Source: Clostridiales bacterium (lineage in GTDB: Bacteria; Bacillota; Clostridia; Peptostreptococcales; Anaerovoracaceae). From it: DNA of 64,000 bases. The notes under the pieces were generated by a model that ran no database searches, was not told the origin of the DNA, and saw nothing but the letters and a program-made list of their open reading frames with translations. Below, one piece after another: positions 8,359-17,018 of the stretch (the stretch's first letter is position 1; each line of letters starts with the position of its first letter). Both the position numbers and the translations under genes were made by a program. Location of the stretch: contig JAAZCE010000017.1 of NCBI GenBank assembly GCA_012513435.1, forward strand, positions 30,631-94,630, given 5' to 3'.

Positions 8359-9017
8359 TAGGCATAATATTATTTGGACACGGCAAAATGGGAAGGGAAA
8401 TAACCGGGATAATTGAGACTTCGACAAAAATGGAAATCGCAGAAGAAGGAAAGAATTATGAAAAGATGGTAGTAATAGATTTTTCTCACCCGATAAGGCA
8501 TGATGAAGCCGTGAGCTTTGCCGAAAAAAGCGGTTTGCCCCTAATATGCGGAACAACAGGCTTAAGCGGGGAACAGTTTGAAAGAATGAGGGAGCTTGCA
8601 AAGCAGGTTCCCCTGCTGTACAGCAGTAACTTTTCATATGGCATAAGCGTAATAAAAAAACTTTTAAGAGAGAGCGCTGAGCTTCTTAAAGGCTGGGACA
8701 CGGAGATGGTAGAGACGCATCATAACCAGAAGAAGGACATGCCAAGCGGAACGGCAAAGACGCTGACGAAAGTTCTGGAGGATGTGCAGGGCGCGGGAGC
8801 GGTGAATGTTCATTCTCTCAGAGGCGGCACCGTAGCGGGAGTTCATCAGGTGCAGTTTTTCGGGGCCGACGAGATAATAGAAATAAAGCATACTGCCATA
8901 AGCAGGAGAATATTCGCAGAGGGCGCCTGTATGACTGTTGAGAAGATAATAAAATTTGAGCCTGGTTTCTATTCTTTTGATGAAATCGTGACGGAAAGTA
9001 AAGATATTGTGAATTAA
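8355..9017 (+). CDS. dapB: 4-Hydroxy-tetrahydrodipicolinate reductase (short form)
   Basis: 220 aa, shorter than the 250-270 aa of many DapB proteins because the N-terminal nucleotide-domain loops are trimmed. Motifs remain: GHGKMG near residue 10, CGTTGLS near residue 66, SSNFSYGI near residue 90, ETHHNQKKDMPSGTAK near residue 120 (catalytic His-His and Lys) and LRGGTVAGVH near residue 156. The frame is open further upstream in dapA, but ATG 8355, overlapping the dapA stop, gives the family N-terminus. It supplies tetrahydrodipicolinate to ddh. I see no clear intrinsic terminator before the arg promoter. Confidence 0.92.
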   Translation: MIGIILFGHGKMGREITGIIETSTKMEIAEEGKNYEKMVVIDFSHPIRHDEAVSFAEKSGLPLICGTTGLSGEQFERMRELAKQVPLLYSSNFSYGISVIKKLLRESAELLKGWDTEMVETHHNQKKDMPSGTAKTLTKVLEDVQGAGAVNVHSLRGGTVAGVHQVQFFGADEIIEIKHTAISRRIFAEGACMTVEKIIKFEPGFYSFDEIVTESKDIVN

Positions 9018-9028
9018 TAAAAAACCCC

Positions 9029-9057
9029 TTGCCCGCTTTAGTGAAATAGTGTATTAT
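9029..9057 (+). promoter_or_regulatory. Promoter of the argCJBD operon
   Basis: TTGCCC (9029-9034), 17-base spacer, TATTAT (9052-9057). Transcription would begin near 9064, directly before the ARG box. Confidence 0.65.
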
Positions 9058-9068
9058 ATTCAAGAATA

Positions 9069-9082
9069 TGAATAAATATTCA
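9069..9082 (+). promoter_or_regulatory. ARG box (ArgR/AhrC operator)
   Basis: TGAATAAATATTCA is a perfect 14-base palindrome that matches the ArgR consensus core TGAAT-WWWW-ATTCA. It sits just after the predicted start of argC transcription, where a bound repressor would block the operon. An extra ATTCA half-site lies at 9058-9062. No argR gene is in the window. Confidence 0.85.
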
Positions 9083-9124
9083 CAAATACTAATTTTTATG
9101 CAATTGTGCGCAAGGGAGGTTTGA

Positions 9125-10069
9125 ATGAAATACAGAGTGTTTATTGACGGCGCAGAGGGAACTACAGGATTGAAGATTCACGAGTATTTTAAACGCAGAG
9201 ATGATATTGAGCTTGTGAACATAGAGGAAAGCAAGAGAAAGAACCTTGAAGCGAGAGCAGCCATGATAAAAGAGGCGGATATTTCTTTTTTATGTTTGCC
9301 AGATAAGGCTGCTAGGGAAATATCGGATGTTCTGTCACCTGAGGACAGGCTCATAGATACATCTTCGGCTCACAGGACGGCTCCGGGCTGGGTATACGGC
9401 ATGCCGGAGCTTTGCAAGAACCAGAGGGAGCTTATAAAAAAGAGCAGAAGAGTAGCAGTTCCGGGCTGTCATGCATCGGGAGCAATCCTTATTATCAAGC
9501 CTCTGATAGCATTGGGGATAATAGACGAGGACTATCCCTTTGCCATTACCTCCCTTACTGGGTACAGCGGTGGCGGCAAGAAGATGATAAAGGAGTATGA
9601 GGAAGGAGAAACAACACCACATTTACAGAGTCCAAGGCAGTACGGGATTACGCAGGAGCATAAGCATCTGCCAGAAATAAAGAAGATGACGGGTATGCAT
9701 AAAAATCCTGCTTTTATACCAGTGGTCGGCAGCTATTACAGCGGAATGGAAGTCATAATAAGTCTGGATACGGCAAATCTACGGTGGAAGGGATGGGCGG
9801 AGGAGCCTACAGAAGCTGTGAAAAAAATATACAGAGAGTATTACGGCAAAGAAGAGCTGGTAAAAGTGGTAGATAAGATAGACGACAATGGTTTTATCTC
9901 TGCCAATAGAGCAGCAGGCAACAACGGAATGGAGATATGTGTAAACGGAAGTCTGGAGAACATAGTATTGACAGCCTCCTATGACAATCTGGGCAAGGGC
10001 GCATCGGGAGCCGCAATACAGAATATGAATATTATGCTTGGAATAGATGAAAGGAAAGGATTGCTGTAG
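9125..10069 (+). CDS. argC: N-acetyl-gamma-glutamyl-phosphate reductase, type 2
   Basis: 314 aa NADPH enzyme of the shorter type-2 ArgC class. It reduces N-acetylglutamyl phosphate to the semialdehyde. The N-terminal GAEGTTG nucleotide motif, LPDKAA near residue 60, SSAHRT near residue 79 and the catalytic cysteine in VPGCHASG near residue 115 are present; GYSGGGKKM near residue 147 is typical of type 2. AAGGGAGG precedes the ATG by 5 bases. First gene of argC-J-B-D, with argJ starting immediately after the stop. Confidence 0.95.
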   Translation: MKYRVFIDGAEGTTGLKIHEYFKRRDDIELVNIEESKRKNLEARAAMIKEADISFLCLPDKAAREISDVLSPEDRLIDTSSAHRTAPGWVYGMPELCKNQRELIKKSRRVAVPGCHASGAILIIKPLIALGIIDEDYPFAITSLTGYSGGGKKMIKEYEEGETTPHLQSPRQYGITQEHKHLPEIKKMTGMHKNPAFIPVVGSYYSGMEVIISLDTANLRWKGWAEEPTEAVKKIYREYYGKEELVKVVDKIDDNGFISANRAAGNNGMEICVNGSLENIVLTASYDNLGKGASGAAIQNMNIMLGIDERKGLL

Positions 10070-11287
10070 ATGGATATAGAATACATAAACGGAGGCGTGT
10101 GCGCGCCCCAGGGTTTTAAGGCAGCCGGAATAGCCTGCGGATTTAAGAGCAAGGGGAAGAAGGACCTGGCTTTAATAGTCAGCGATGTCATGTGTACTGT
10201 TGCGGCGGTATACACTACTAACAAAGTAAAGGGCGCACCTCTTGCGGTAACAAAAAAAAACATATCAGATGGTCTGGCTAAGGCCATAATATGTAACAGC
10301 GGCAATGCCAACACCTGTGCACCGGGAGGCATTGCTGTTGCAGAGAAGACCTGCCGGCTGACAGGAAAGCTCCTTGGAACGGAGGCGGAGAATATCATAG
10401 TCTGTTCCACCGGAGTGATAGGTCAGAGACTTGAATTTGATAGATTTGAGAAGGGCATACCTATGGCGACGGCGGCTCTTAAAGGCAATGGATGCGCCGA
10501 TGCCGCCCAGGCAATAATGACTACGGATACAGTTTCTAAGATGGTAGCCGTCGAGCTTGTTCTAGGTGGTAAAAAGTGCAGAATAGGAGGAATAGCCAAG
10601 GGCAGCGGCATGATAAACCCTAAGATGGCTACCATGCTGGCCTTCATCACTACCGATGCTGCCATAACGTCTGAAGCTCTGGATAAGGCACTTAAGGAGG
10701 ACATAAGGAGCAGCTTCAATCAAATCTGTATAGATGGAGATACCTCGACAAACGACATGGCAGTTGTAATGGCAAACGGCATGGCCTCAAACCCCACCAT
10801 AAAAGGTGAAGGAGAGGATATGGAAAGGTTCAAGAGGGCTTTATCCATGGTAACTGTATTTCTTGCAAAGCAGCTGGCGCGAGATGGGGAAGGAGCCTCA
10901 AAACTAATAGAATGCAATGTCTGCGGAGCGCCTACCCATGAGGTGGCAGGTGCAATAGGCAAATCGGTTATAGCGTCGGATTTATTCAAGACAGCTGTCT
11001 TTGGTTCAGACGCAAACTGGGGGAGAGCCCTCTGTGCAATAGGGTACACGGAGGGCGATTTTAGTGTGGACAATATAGATGTCACCATGAGCTCGACAAA
11101 GGGGCAGGTATGCGTATGCCGATGTTCGCAGCACGAGGAATATAGTGAGGAAGCAGCCACGGCAATTCTTGGAGAAAATGAAATAGTTATAGATATAAAT
11201 ATGAATCAGGGCTGCGGACAGGGAACCGCCTGGGGCTGTGATTTGACATACGACTACGTTAAAATCAACGGAGATTACAGAAGCTAG
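10070..11287 (+). CDS. argJ: Glutamate N-acetyltransferase / amino-acid N-acetyltransferase
   Basis: 405 aa ornithine acetyltransferase of the N-terminal nucleophile type. It transfers acetyl from N-acetylornithine to glutamate and so closes the acetyl cycle of arginine synthesis. The self-cleavage site lies in KGSGMINPKMATMLAFITTDA (first residues near 179); cleavage is expected before the Thr of MATML. NSGNAN near residue 78 and the C-terminal GCGQGTAWGCDLTYDYV are family signatures. There is no separate argA-like synthase in the window, so ArgJ may also do the acetyl-CoA step. Confidence 0.96.
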   Translation: MDIEYINGGVCAPQGFKAAGIACGFKSKGKKDLALIVSDVMCTVAAVYTTNKVKGAPLAVTKKNISDGLAKAIICNSGNANTCAPGGIAVAEKTCRLTGKLLGTEAENIIVCSTGVIGQRLEFDRFEKGIPMATAALKGNGCADAAQAIMTTDTVSKMVAVELVLGGKKCRIGGIAKGSGMINPKMATMLAFITTDAAITSEALDKALKEDIRSSFNQICIDGDTSTNDMAVVMANGMASNPTIKGEGEDMERFKRALSMVTVFLAKQLARDGEGASKLIECNVCGAPTHEVAGAIGKSVIASDLFKTAVFGSDANWGRALCAIGYTEGDFSVDNIDVTMSSTKGQVCVCRCSQHEEYSEEAATAILGENEIVIDINMNQGCGQGTAWGCDLTYDYVKINGDYRS

Positions 11288-11300
11288 ACAGGAGTTAAAT

Positions 11301-12194
11301 ATGGTAAATCAAAAATATTTAGATAAAGCAGAGATTCTCGTAGAAGCCCTCCCATACATACAGCGTTTTAACAGGAAGATAATAGTCATAAAATACGGCG
11401 GTAGCGCCATGCTTGACGTGGAACTGCAAAAAAACGTGATAGAAGACGTGGTGCTTCTCAAGCTGGTAGGATTCAAGCCGATAATAGTACACGGAGGCGG
11501 CAAGGAAATCAACAAATGGCTTGACAAGGTGGGAATGGAATCAAGGTTTGAGAATGGACTTAGAGTTACCGATGCAGGAACTATGGAATTGGTTGAAATG
11601 GTGCTTGGAAAGGTCAACCAGGATCTAGTGACTCTGGTACAGTCTATGGGTATAAAGGCGGCAGGAATCAGCGGGAAGGACGGAGGTCTGCTGACGGCCG
11701 AGAAGAAAACTCCCGGCGGCAAGGATATAGGCTTTGTGGGAGAGGTGACGGGAGTGGACACTAAGATAATAAGGGATTTGCTGAGGAATGATTTCCTGCC
11801 AATAATATTTCCTATAGGAATGGATAACCGTGGACAGACATATAATATCAACGCAGATGAAGCTGCAGGTGTCATAGCATCATCCCTGGAAGCGGAGAAG
11901 CTGGTTTACCTGTCCGATGTAGAGGGAGTCAGAGGTGAAGGTCAGACTGCTGATGACGTTATTTCCGAGTTGAATGTGACGGAAGCACGGGAGCTTATAA
12001 GGCAAGGAATAATAAATGGAGGCATGATACCGAAGATAGATAACTGCATAGAAGCCATAGAGAGCGGCGTATCCAGAATCCATATAATGGACGGGCGTAT
12101 ACCTCACAGTTTGCTTTTGGAAATATTCACGGATAAGGGTATCGGCACAGCAATATTACAGGAAAGTGGGGAGAAATATTACAATGAACAGTGA
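11301..12194 (+). CDS. argB: Acetylglutamate kinase
   Basis: 297 aa amino-acid kinase that phosphorylates N-acetylglutamate. The ATP-site lysine is in VIKYGGSAM near residue 29, the substrate loop VHGGGKEI near residue 63, and NINADEAAG and SDVEGV follow in the C-half. AGGAG lies 7 bases before the ATG. Length is that of the long, often arginine-inhibited, form; the N-terminal helix (residues 1-25) that carries the allosteric hexamer contacts in such enzymes is present. It overlaps argD by 11 bases. Confidence 0.95.
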   Translation: MVNQKYLDKAEILVEALPYIQRFNRKIIVIKYGGSAMLDVELQKNVIEDVVLLKLVGFKPIIVHGGGKEINKWLDKVGMESRFENGLRVTDAGTMELVEMVLGKVNQDLVTLVQSMGIKAAGISGKDGGLLTAEKKTPGGKDIGFVGEVTGVDTKIIRDLLRNDFLPIIFPIGMDNRGQTYNINADEAAGVIASSLEAEKLVYLSDVEGVRGEGQTADDVISELNVTEARELIRQGIINGGMIPKIDNCIEAIESGVSRIHIMDGRIPHSLLLEIFTDKGIGTAILQESGEKYYNEQ

Positions 12195-13365
12195 GAAAAT
12201 CAAAGAACTAGATAAAAGCAAAACAGCGCATACATATTCAAGGTACGATGTGGTGCTGGCATCAGGCAAAGGAGCTAGATGCCTCTCGCCGGAGGGCAAA
12301 GGCTTCATAGACTTTACGGCAGGCATAGGAGTTAATTCTTTGGGATTTTGTGACGAAGGCTGGATAAAGGTGGTCACGGAACAGCTCAATAAGATACAGC
12401 ATGCCTCCAACCTCTTTTACACGGAGCCTCAGGCAAGGCTGGCGGAGGCCCTTGCCAGCAGAACAGGACTTTCCAAGACGGTCTTTGTCAATTCCGGAGC
12501 AGAGGCCAATGAAACAGCTATAAAGGCAGCGCGAAAATACGGGACAGAGAATAAGGGAACGGGAGCAAACAGGATAATCACGCTGAAAAATTCCTTTCAC
12601 GGCAGGACTATGGCGGCTCTTACGGCAACGGGCCAGGAGAAGTACCACCGATACTTTACGCCCTTCATTGAGGGCTTTGATTACTGTGCCGTCAACGACA
12701 CCGAGGAACTAAAAAAATTGGCGGATGAAAATAGCTGCGCCATTATGATAGAAGTCATACAGGGAGAAGGTGGAGTAGTAGATTTAAACCAGGATTTCGC
12801 AGAGGCCGCAGAAAAAATATGCAGGGATAAAGATATGCTGCTTATAATAGACGAGGTTCAGACGGGCATAGGAAGGACAGGAAAGCTGTTTGCATACCAG
12901 CACTACGGCTTGAAGCCGGACATAGTAACCTTTGCGAAGGGACTGGGCGGCGGATTGCCTATAGGCGGAGCCATTATGGGAGAAAAATGCTGCAATGTGC
13001 TGCAGCCAGGGGACCATGGCTCTACCTTTGGAGGAAACCCTGTGGTCTGCGCCGGTGCTCTTGAGGTTTTGAAAAGGCTGGACGAAGACTTTCTTCGGGA
13101 GGTGGCTGCCAAGGGCGAATATGTAAAGGAAAGGCTTTTGCAGACTTCTGGGGTCAATGGCATTTCCGGTAAAGGTCTTATGCTGGGAATATCTCTGGAA
13201 AAGGGCAAGGCATCTCATATTGTAGAGGGGGGCATAAGGGAAGGCCTTCTTTTGCTTACCGCAGGAGAAAAGGTCAGACTTCTGCCGCCTCTTAATATAG
13301 AATGGGAAGAGCTTGGGGAAGGCTTAAATATTATGAAAAGCTTAATAAAGTCAATAACCTGTTGA
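12184..13365 (+). CDS. argD: Acetylornithine aminotransferase
   Basis: 393 aa class III PLP aminotransferase converting N-acetylglutamate semialdehyde to N-acetylornithine. FVNSGAEANETAIK near residue 105, NSFHGRTMAALTATGQ near residue 138, the DEVQTGIGRTG aspartate near residue 223 and the PLP lysine in TFAKGLGGGLPIG near residue 250 are all present. The frame opens at GTG 12166, but GGGGAG at 12168-12173 is correctly placed as the ribosome site for ATG 12184, so I start there. The operon ends here without argF, argG or argH, so it makes ornithine. Confidence 0.95.
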   Translation: MNSEKIKELDKSKTAHTYSRYDVVLASGKGARCLSPEGKGFIDFTAGIGVNSLGFCDEGWIKVVTEQLNKIQHASNLFYTEPQARLAEALASRTGLSKTVFVNSGAEANETAIKAARKYGTENKGTGANRIITLKNSFHGRTMAALTATGQEKYHRYFTPFIEGFDYCAVNDTEELKKLADENSCAIMIEVIQGEGGVVDLNQDFAEAAEKICRDKDMLLIIDEVQTGIGRTGKLFAYQHYGLKPDIVTFAKGLGGGLPIGGAIMGEKCCNVLQPGDHGSTFGGNPVVCAGALEVLKRLDEDFLREVAAKGEYVKERLLQTSGVNGISGKGLMLGISLEKGKASHIVEGGIREGLLLLTAGEKVRLLPPLNIEWEELGEGLNIMKSLIKSITC

Positions 13366-13420
13366 AAAAATATCAAAATAATGAGATAATTAAACTCCAA
13401 GAGGAGAGAAACAAGAACTG

Positions 13421-14443
13421 ATGAACATTAAACAAATAGCTAAAGCAGCCGGTGTTTCGGTGGCAACCGTATCAAGAGTATTGAATCATCCTGAGAGTGT
13501 TGCTCCTAAGACCCGTGACAAAATTCAAAAGATAATAGAAGAAACCGAATATAAGCCTAATTGGTTTGCTCAGGGGCTGAACTTCAACAAGACAAGAACC
13601 ATAGGTCTTGTCATACCTCACATACTCAATACAATGTATATGGAAATAGCCAAGGGCGTTGAAGATGTAGCGCAGCAAAAAGGATATATTACTTTTATGT
13701 GCAACGTCAAAAAAGATCCGAAGCTGGAAAAAAATTATGTAGAGGAGCTGATACTCAGAAGAGTCGACGGTATAATACTGATGTTTTCGGCTCTTGAAGA
13801 CAAGTATATAAATGAAATCGAACAACATGGTATATCAGTGGTTCTGGTAGGCGAGAACAAGGACGTGGAAGGCCGTAACACCGTCAAGGTGGATTGCAGG
13901 CTTGCGGCTATGACTATGGTAGGCCATCTTTCCGGCAATGGTCATAAGTCAATAGGAATGCTTTACGGCAATGACCCTGAACAGGAATCCCGCGATATAC
14001 TTCAAGGTTACAGAGACGGAATGAGGGCAAAAAAGCTTAAGGTCAACGAGGATTACATAATGGAATTGGACAATACCATTGAGGGAGGATATCTGGGAGC
14101 GAAAAAACTTCTTGTCGGACAGCCCCCTAAGGCTATCTTTACCAGTAGCGACCCTATTGCCTATGGAGCCATAGATGCCATTAAGGATAGCGGGCTCAGA
14201 GTGCCGGAGGATATAGCTGTGGCAGGCTTCGGCAATTCTCGTATGTCAAACCTTATAGAGCCTAAGCTCACTACTGTAGAGTTGCCATTTCATAAGATGG
14301 GAGTTTACGGAGCAAGGCTCCTTTTTGACCTTATAGAGGACGATGAAAAAAATGAGGAAGAGCCGAGACAGATAACCCTTCAGACCAAGATGAGAATAAG
14401 AAAATCCTGTGGACATAAAGAAAGAATTGGAGAGATGTTTTAA
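13421..14443 (+). CDS. LacI-family transcriptional regulator
   Basis: 340 aa. Residues 1-50 are a LacI helix-turn-helix and hinge helix (NIKQIAKAAGVSVATVSRVL, then YKPNWFAQGL), followed by a periplasmic-binding-type effector domain with GLVIPHI near residue 63 and the FTSSDPIAYG and VAGFGNS signatures near residues 240 and 270. An AGAGGAG ribosome site precedes the ATG. It overlaps the next gene by one base. A LacI-type palindrome at 15602-15615 in front of the carbamoylase-preT-preA unit is its most likely target; the effector may be a pyrimidine or a breakdown product. I see no operator in its own short upstream gap. Confidence 0.93.
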   Translation: MNIKQIAKAAGVSVATVSRVLNHPESVAPKTRDKIQKIIEETEYKPNWFAQGLNFNKTRTIGLVIPHILNTMYMEIAKGVEDVAQQKGYITFMCNVKKDPKLEKNYVEELILRRVDGIILMFSALEDKYINEIEQHGISVVLVGENKDVEGRNTVKVDCRLAAMTMVGHLSGNGHKSIGMLYGNDPEQESRDILQGYRDGMRAKKLKVNEDYIMELDNTIEGGYLGAKKLLVGQPPKAIFTSSDPIAYGAIDAIKDSGLRVPEDIAVAGFGNSRMSNLIEPKLTTVELPFHKMGVYGARLLFDLIEDDEKNEEEPRQITLQTKMRIRKSCGHKERIGEMF

Positions 14444-15552
14444 TGTTGAGGACGAATTTTTTGGGATTAGATCTGAAAAACCCTGTAATAGTAGCGGCAG
14501 GGCCGTGGAACAGAGATGGAGAGTCTATAAGAAAGGCTATAGTCGCAGGGGCAGGAGCTGTTGTAACGGAAAGCATCGTCAGCGATACTATGCTTGATGT
14601 ACGCCCGAGAATAGCCTGTGACGAAAGGGGAGCACAGAACATAAGGCTTTACAGCGACATCCAGATTGAAGGATGGGAGAGGGAGCTTAAGATAGCCAAG
14701 AGCGAAGGAGGTGTTGTCATTGCCAGCGTATCAGCACACACCCCGTCTGAAGTGGCTTATCTTGCAAGCAAGGTAGAGAAGTTCGGCGCTGATGCTATAG
14801 AAATTTCCATATCCAATCCTATGATGGAATCTCTTGAGGTGGCGGCATCTCACGCTGATGTGGTTTTTGAGGTGACAAGGGCTGTCGTTTCCGCTGTCAA
14901 GATACCGGTTCTCGTCAAGCTCTCACAGACTACAACGAATATTTCAAAAGTGGCTAAGGCCGTGAAGGCCGCAGGCGGCTCTGGAGTAAGCGCAATAAAT
15001 ACGGTGCGTGGAATCCTGGGGGTGGATATAGAATTGGCAGAGCCCACTCTATCTACCTACGGAGGCATATCCGGAAGCTATATAAGGCCCCTGGGCCTGG
15101 CATCGGTGGCAACTATTGCCCAGACAGTGGATATTCCTATATGCGGTATAGGGGGAATAAATAATTATCGCCATGCCCTAGAGTATATAATGCTTGGCGC
15201 ATCTGCAGTTCAGGTGGGCACAAGCGTAATGCTGGAAGGAAGAGACATAGTAAGCAAGATTGTATCAGGAATGGAAATTTGGCTAAAAACCCACAATGTG
15301 GAGTCTGTGGAAGAATTACATGGAAAGGCTCTACATAATCTCAAATCCTTTGATGAAATGAAGATTGAGCCAACTATAAGCACGGCCAACGGCGCCCCTT
15401 GTACTGAGAATTGCAACAAGTGTATGGGCTCCTGCATGTATGGGTCTATAAGCAGAAAGGGAGGCTCCATCATGGTAAACAAGGAGAGCTGCACGGGGTG
15501 CGGCCTTTGTACATTTGTTTGCCCCGCAAAAAAGTTAAAATTAGAATGGTAA
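14443..15552 (+). CDS. Dihydroorotate dehydrogenase-like flavoprotein with C-terminal ferredoxin domain and altered active site
   Basis: 369 aa. Residues 1-300 are a class 1 dihydroorotate/dihydropyrimidine dehydrogenase barrel (GLDLKNPVIVAAG, VLVKLSQ, SAINTVRG, GIGGINNY). Residues about 310-369 carry cysteines; the last cluster CTGCGLCTFVCP is a clean [4Fe-4S] motif, while the first group (C-x3-C-x2-C-x3-C) is off-pattern. In place of the family's N-x-S-C-P-N active-site motif it has S-I-S-N-P-M near residue 125, so the catalytic Cys and two substrate-binding Asn are gone. It overlaps the LacI gene by one base and is a separate paralog of PreA downstream. Its codons are ATA/AGG-rich, unlike the following three genes. 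Function unknown. Confidence 0.8.
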   Translation: MLRTNFLGLDLKNPVIVAAGPWNRDGESIRKAIVAGAGAVVTESIVSDTMLDVRPRIACDERGAQNIRLYSDIQIEGWERELKIAKSEGGVVIASVSAHTPSEVAYLASKVEKFGADAIEISISNPMMESLEVAASHADVVFEVTRAVVSAVKIPVLVKLSQTTTNISKVAKAVKAAGGSGVSAINTVRGILGVDIELAEPTLSTYGGISGSYIRPLGLASVATIAQTVDIPICGIGGINNYRHALEYIMLGASAVQVGTSVMLEGRDIVSKIVSGMEIWLKTHNVESVEELHGKALHNLKSFDEMKIEPTISTANGAPCTENCNKCMGSCMYGSISRKGGSIMVNKESCTGCGLCTFVCPAKKLKLEW

Positions 15553-15566
15553 TTTTTAAAAAGCAC

Positions 15567-15594
15567 TTGAAATATTCTCAGAAAGTGCTATCAT
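15567..15594 (+). promoter_or_regulatory. Promoter of the carbamoylase-preT-preA unit
   Basis: TTGAAA (15567-15572), 16-base spacer, TATCAT (15589-15594); start expected near 15601. A 7-bp inverted repeat, AGCACTT (15561-15567) with AAGTGCT (15583-15589), spans the promoter but has no T tract. Confidence 0.6.
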
Positions 15595-15601
15595 AATGAT
15601 A

Positions 15602-15615
15602 TGAAACTGGTTACA
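15602..15615 (+). promoter_or_regulatory. LacI-type operator
   Basis: TGAAACTGGTTACA is a 14-base imperfect palindrome (half-sites TGAAAC and, on the other strand, TGTAAC) with the size and layout of LacI/GalR-family operators. It covers the predicted transcription start, so binding would repress. It resembles a cre site but lacks the central CG-Y core, so the LacI-family protein encoded at 13421-14443 is a better candidate than CcpA. Confidence 0.6.
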
Positions 15616-15667
15616 AAAACCGGCGTAATATATGAATTTTCATCAATATAAAAGGAGGATGAATGTT

Positions 15668-16951
15668 ATGTATAAGTGTAGTTTAGAAAGAATGTCAGAC
15701 AAAATCAAAACTTTCTCTAAGTTTGGAGATGCTGGTCACGGTGGTATCACAAGGTACTCCCTTTCACCGGCTGCTCATCAGGCAAGACAAGAATTCGTTA
15801 AGAGAATGGAAGCTATCGGCGCTAAAATTGAATGCGATGACGTAGCTTGCATGTACGCAACTATCGAAGGTTCCGACCCTAATGCTAAGAGAATCGTTAT
15901 GGGTTCACACTGTGACTCAGTAAAGAATGGCGGAAATTACGACGGTATTGAAGGCGTTATGACAGGTATGGAAGTTCTGGAAACAGTAGTTGCAGAAAAT
16001 ATTCCACACAAGCATCCGCTTACAGCTATGATTTGGACAAATGAAGAGGGTTCCCTCTATCCACCGGCAATGATGGTTTCGGGTATAATCTGCTACGATT
16101 ATCTGCCTGATTATTTGAAGCCAAACTTCGTGTATGAAAACATGATGAAGTCAACCCCTATGGATGAATCTGAATTCGCTACTTTCGGTGATGCTCTTGC
16201 AGCAACTAAGTTCAAGGGATCGAAGGAAAACAGAATCAGCCCTGAAAAATATTGTGCAATGTTTGAAACTCATCTGGAACAGGGACCTATCCTGGAAGAT
16301 GCAGGCAATGAAGTTGGTGCCGTACAGTTAGTAATGGGTATGTTCAACTACAGAGTAAGATTCCACGGATTCACAGCTCATGCAGGTACATTCCCAATGG
16401 CTAAGAGACATGACGCTTTGTATGCAGCTTCAGCATTCTTATGCGAAATGCACAAGAGATTCGATGAACTGAACGCAACTATGAGTCAGGAATTTGTATA
16501 TACAACAGGCGAAATTTATGTTCACCCTTGTATACATACATGTATTCCTGATGAAGCAGAATTTTCACTGGACGTAAGACATCCTGAGCCGGAAGTCCTC
16601 GATAAGGCAATGGCTATTCTGAAAGAACTGGCTGCTAAGGATTGGTGCCAGTGCACTTGTGACATTGAAGAACAGTGGAAGAGAGATGCAGTTCCGTTTG
16701 ACAAGAGATTAGTTGGCTTCGTAGAAGAATCAATGGAAGAATTAGGTCTCAAATGGCAGAAGATACTGTCAGGCGCAGGCCATGACGCACAGTTCTGTGC
16801 TTACATGATTCCTACTACTATGATTTTCTCAAGAACCAAGGATGGATTGTCCCATTGTGAGCCTGAGCATGTATCGGACGAAGACTGTACAGCAGCAGCA
16901 TCAGCTACTCTTAATGCAGTTCTCAAGTGCGACGCATCAGACGAATTCTAG
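15668..16951 (+). CDS. Zn-dependent N-carbamoyl amino acid hydrolase (M20 hydantoinase/carbamoylase family)
   Basis: 427 aa metal-dependent amidohydrolase of the family that includes N-carbamoyl-beta-alanine, N-carbamoyl-L-amino acid and allantoate hydrolases. Metal ligands are seen in GSHCDSV near residue 78, NYDGIEG near residue 89, WTNEEGS near residue 122, FETHLEQGP near residue 200 and SHCEPEHVS near the C-terminus; GAGHDAQ near residue 368 is a family signature. Earlier in-frame ATGs exist, but AAGGAGG at 15652-15658 is spaced for ATG 15668. Beside preTA the expected substrate is N-carbamoyl-beta-alanine; ureidosuccinate is an alternative. Codon use suggests strong expression. Confidence 0.88.
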   Translation: MYKCSLERMSDKIKTFSKFGDAGHGGITRYSLSPAAHQARQEFVKRMEAIGAKIECDDVACMYATIEGSDPNAKRIVMGSHCDSVKNGGNYDGIEGVMTGMEVLETVVAENIPHKHPLTAMIWTNEEGSLYPPAMMVSGIICYDYLPDYLKPNFVYENMMKSTPMDESEFATFGDALAATKFKGSKENRISPEKYCAMFETHLEQGPILEDAGNEVGAVQLVMGMFNYRVRFHGFTAHAGTFPMAKRHDALYAASAFLCEMHKRFDELNATMSQEFVYTTGEIYVHPCIHTCIPDEAEFSLDVRHPEPEVLDKAMAILKELAAKDWCQCTCDIEEQWKRDAVPFDKRLVGFVEESMEELGLKWQKILSGAGHDAQFCAYMIPTTMIFSRTKDGLSHCEPEHVSDEDCTAAASATLNAVLKCDASDEF

Positions 16952-17018
16952 GATAAGTAAGATTGGCTGGAACATTTGTCGTCATGTGGCGTCAGATGAG
17001 ATAGAAATAGTGATATGG

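Noticed and set aside
11309..11875. 188-codon minus-strand frame inside argB
   Set aside because: Antisense shadow of a conserved kinase gene; no start context and no recognisable domain.
15602..15615. CcpA cre site
   Set aside because: Three core positions, including the CG-Y centre, do not match cre; a site for the adjacent LacI-family regulator is more likely.
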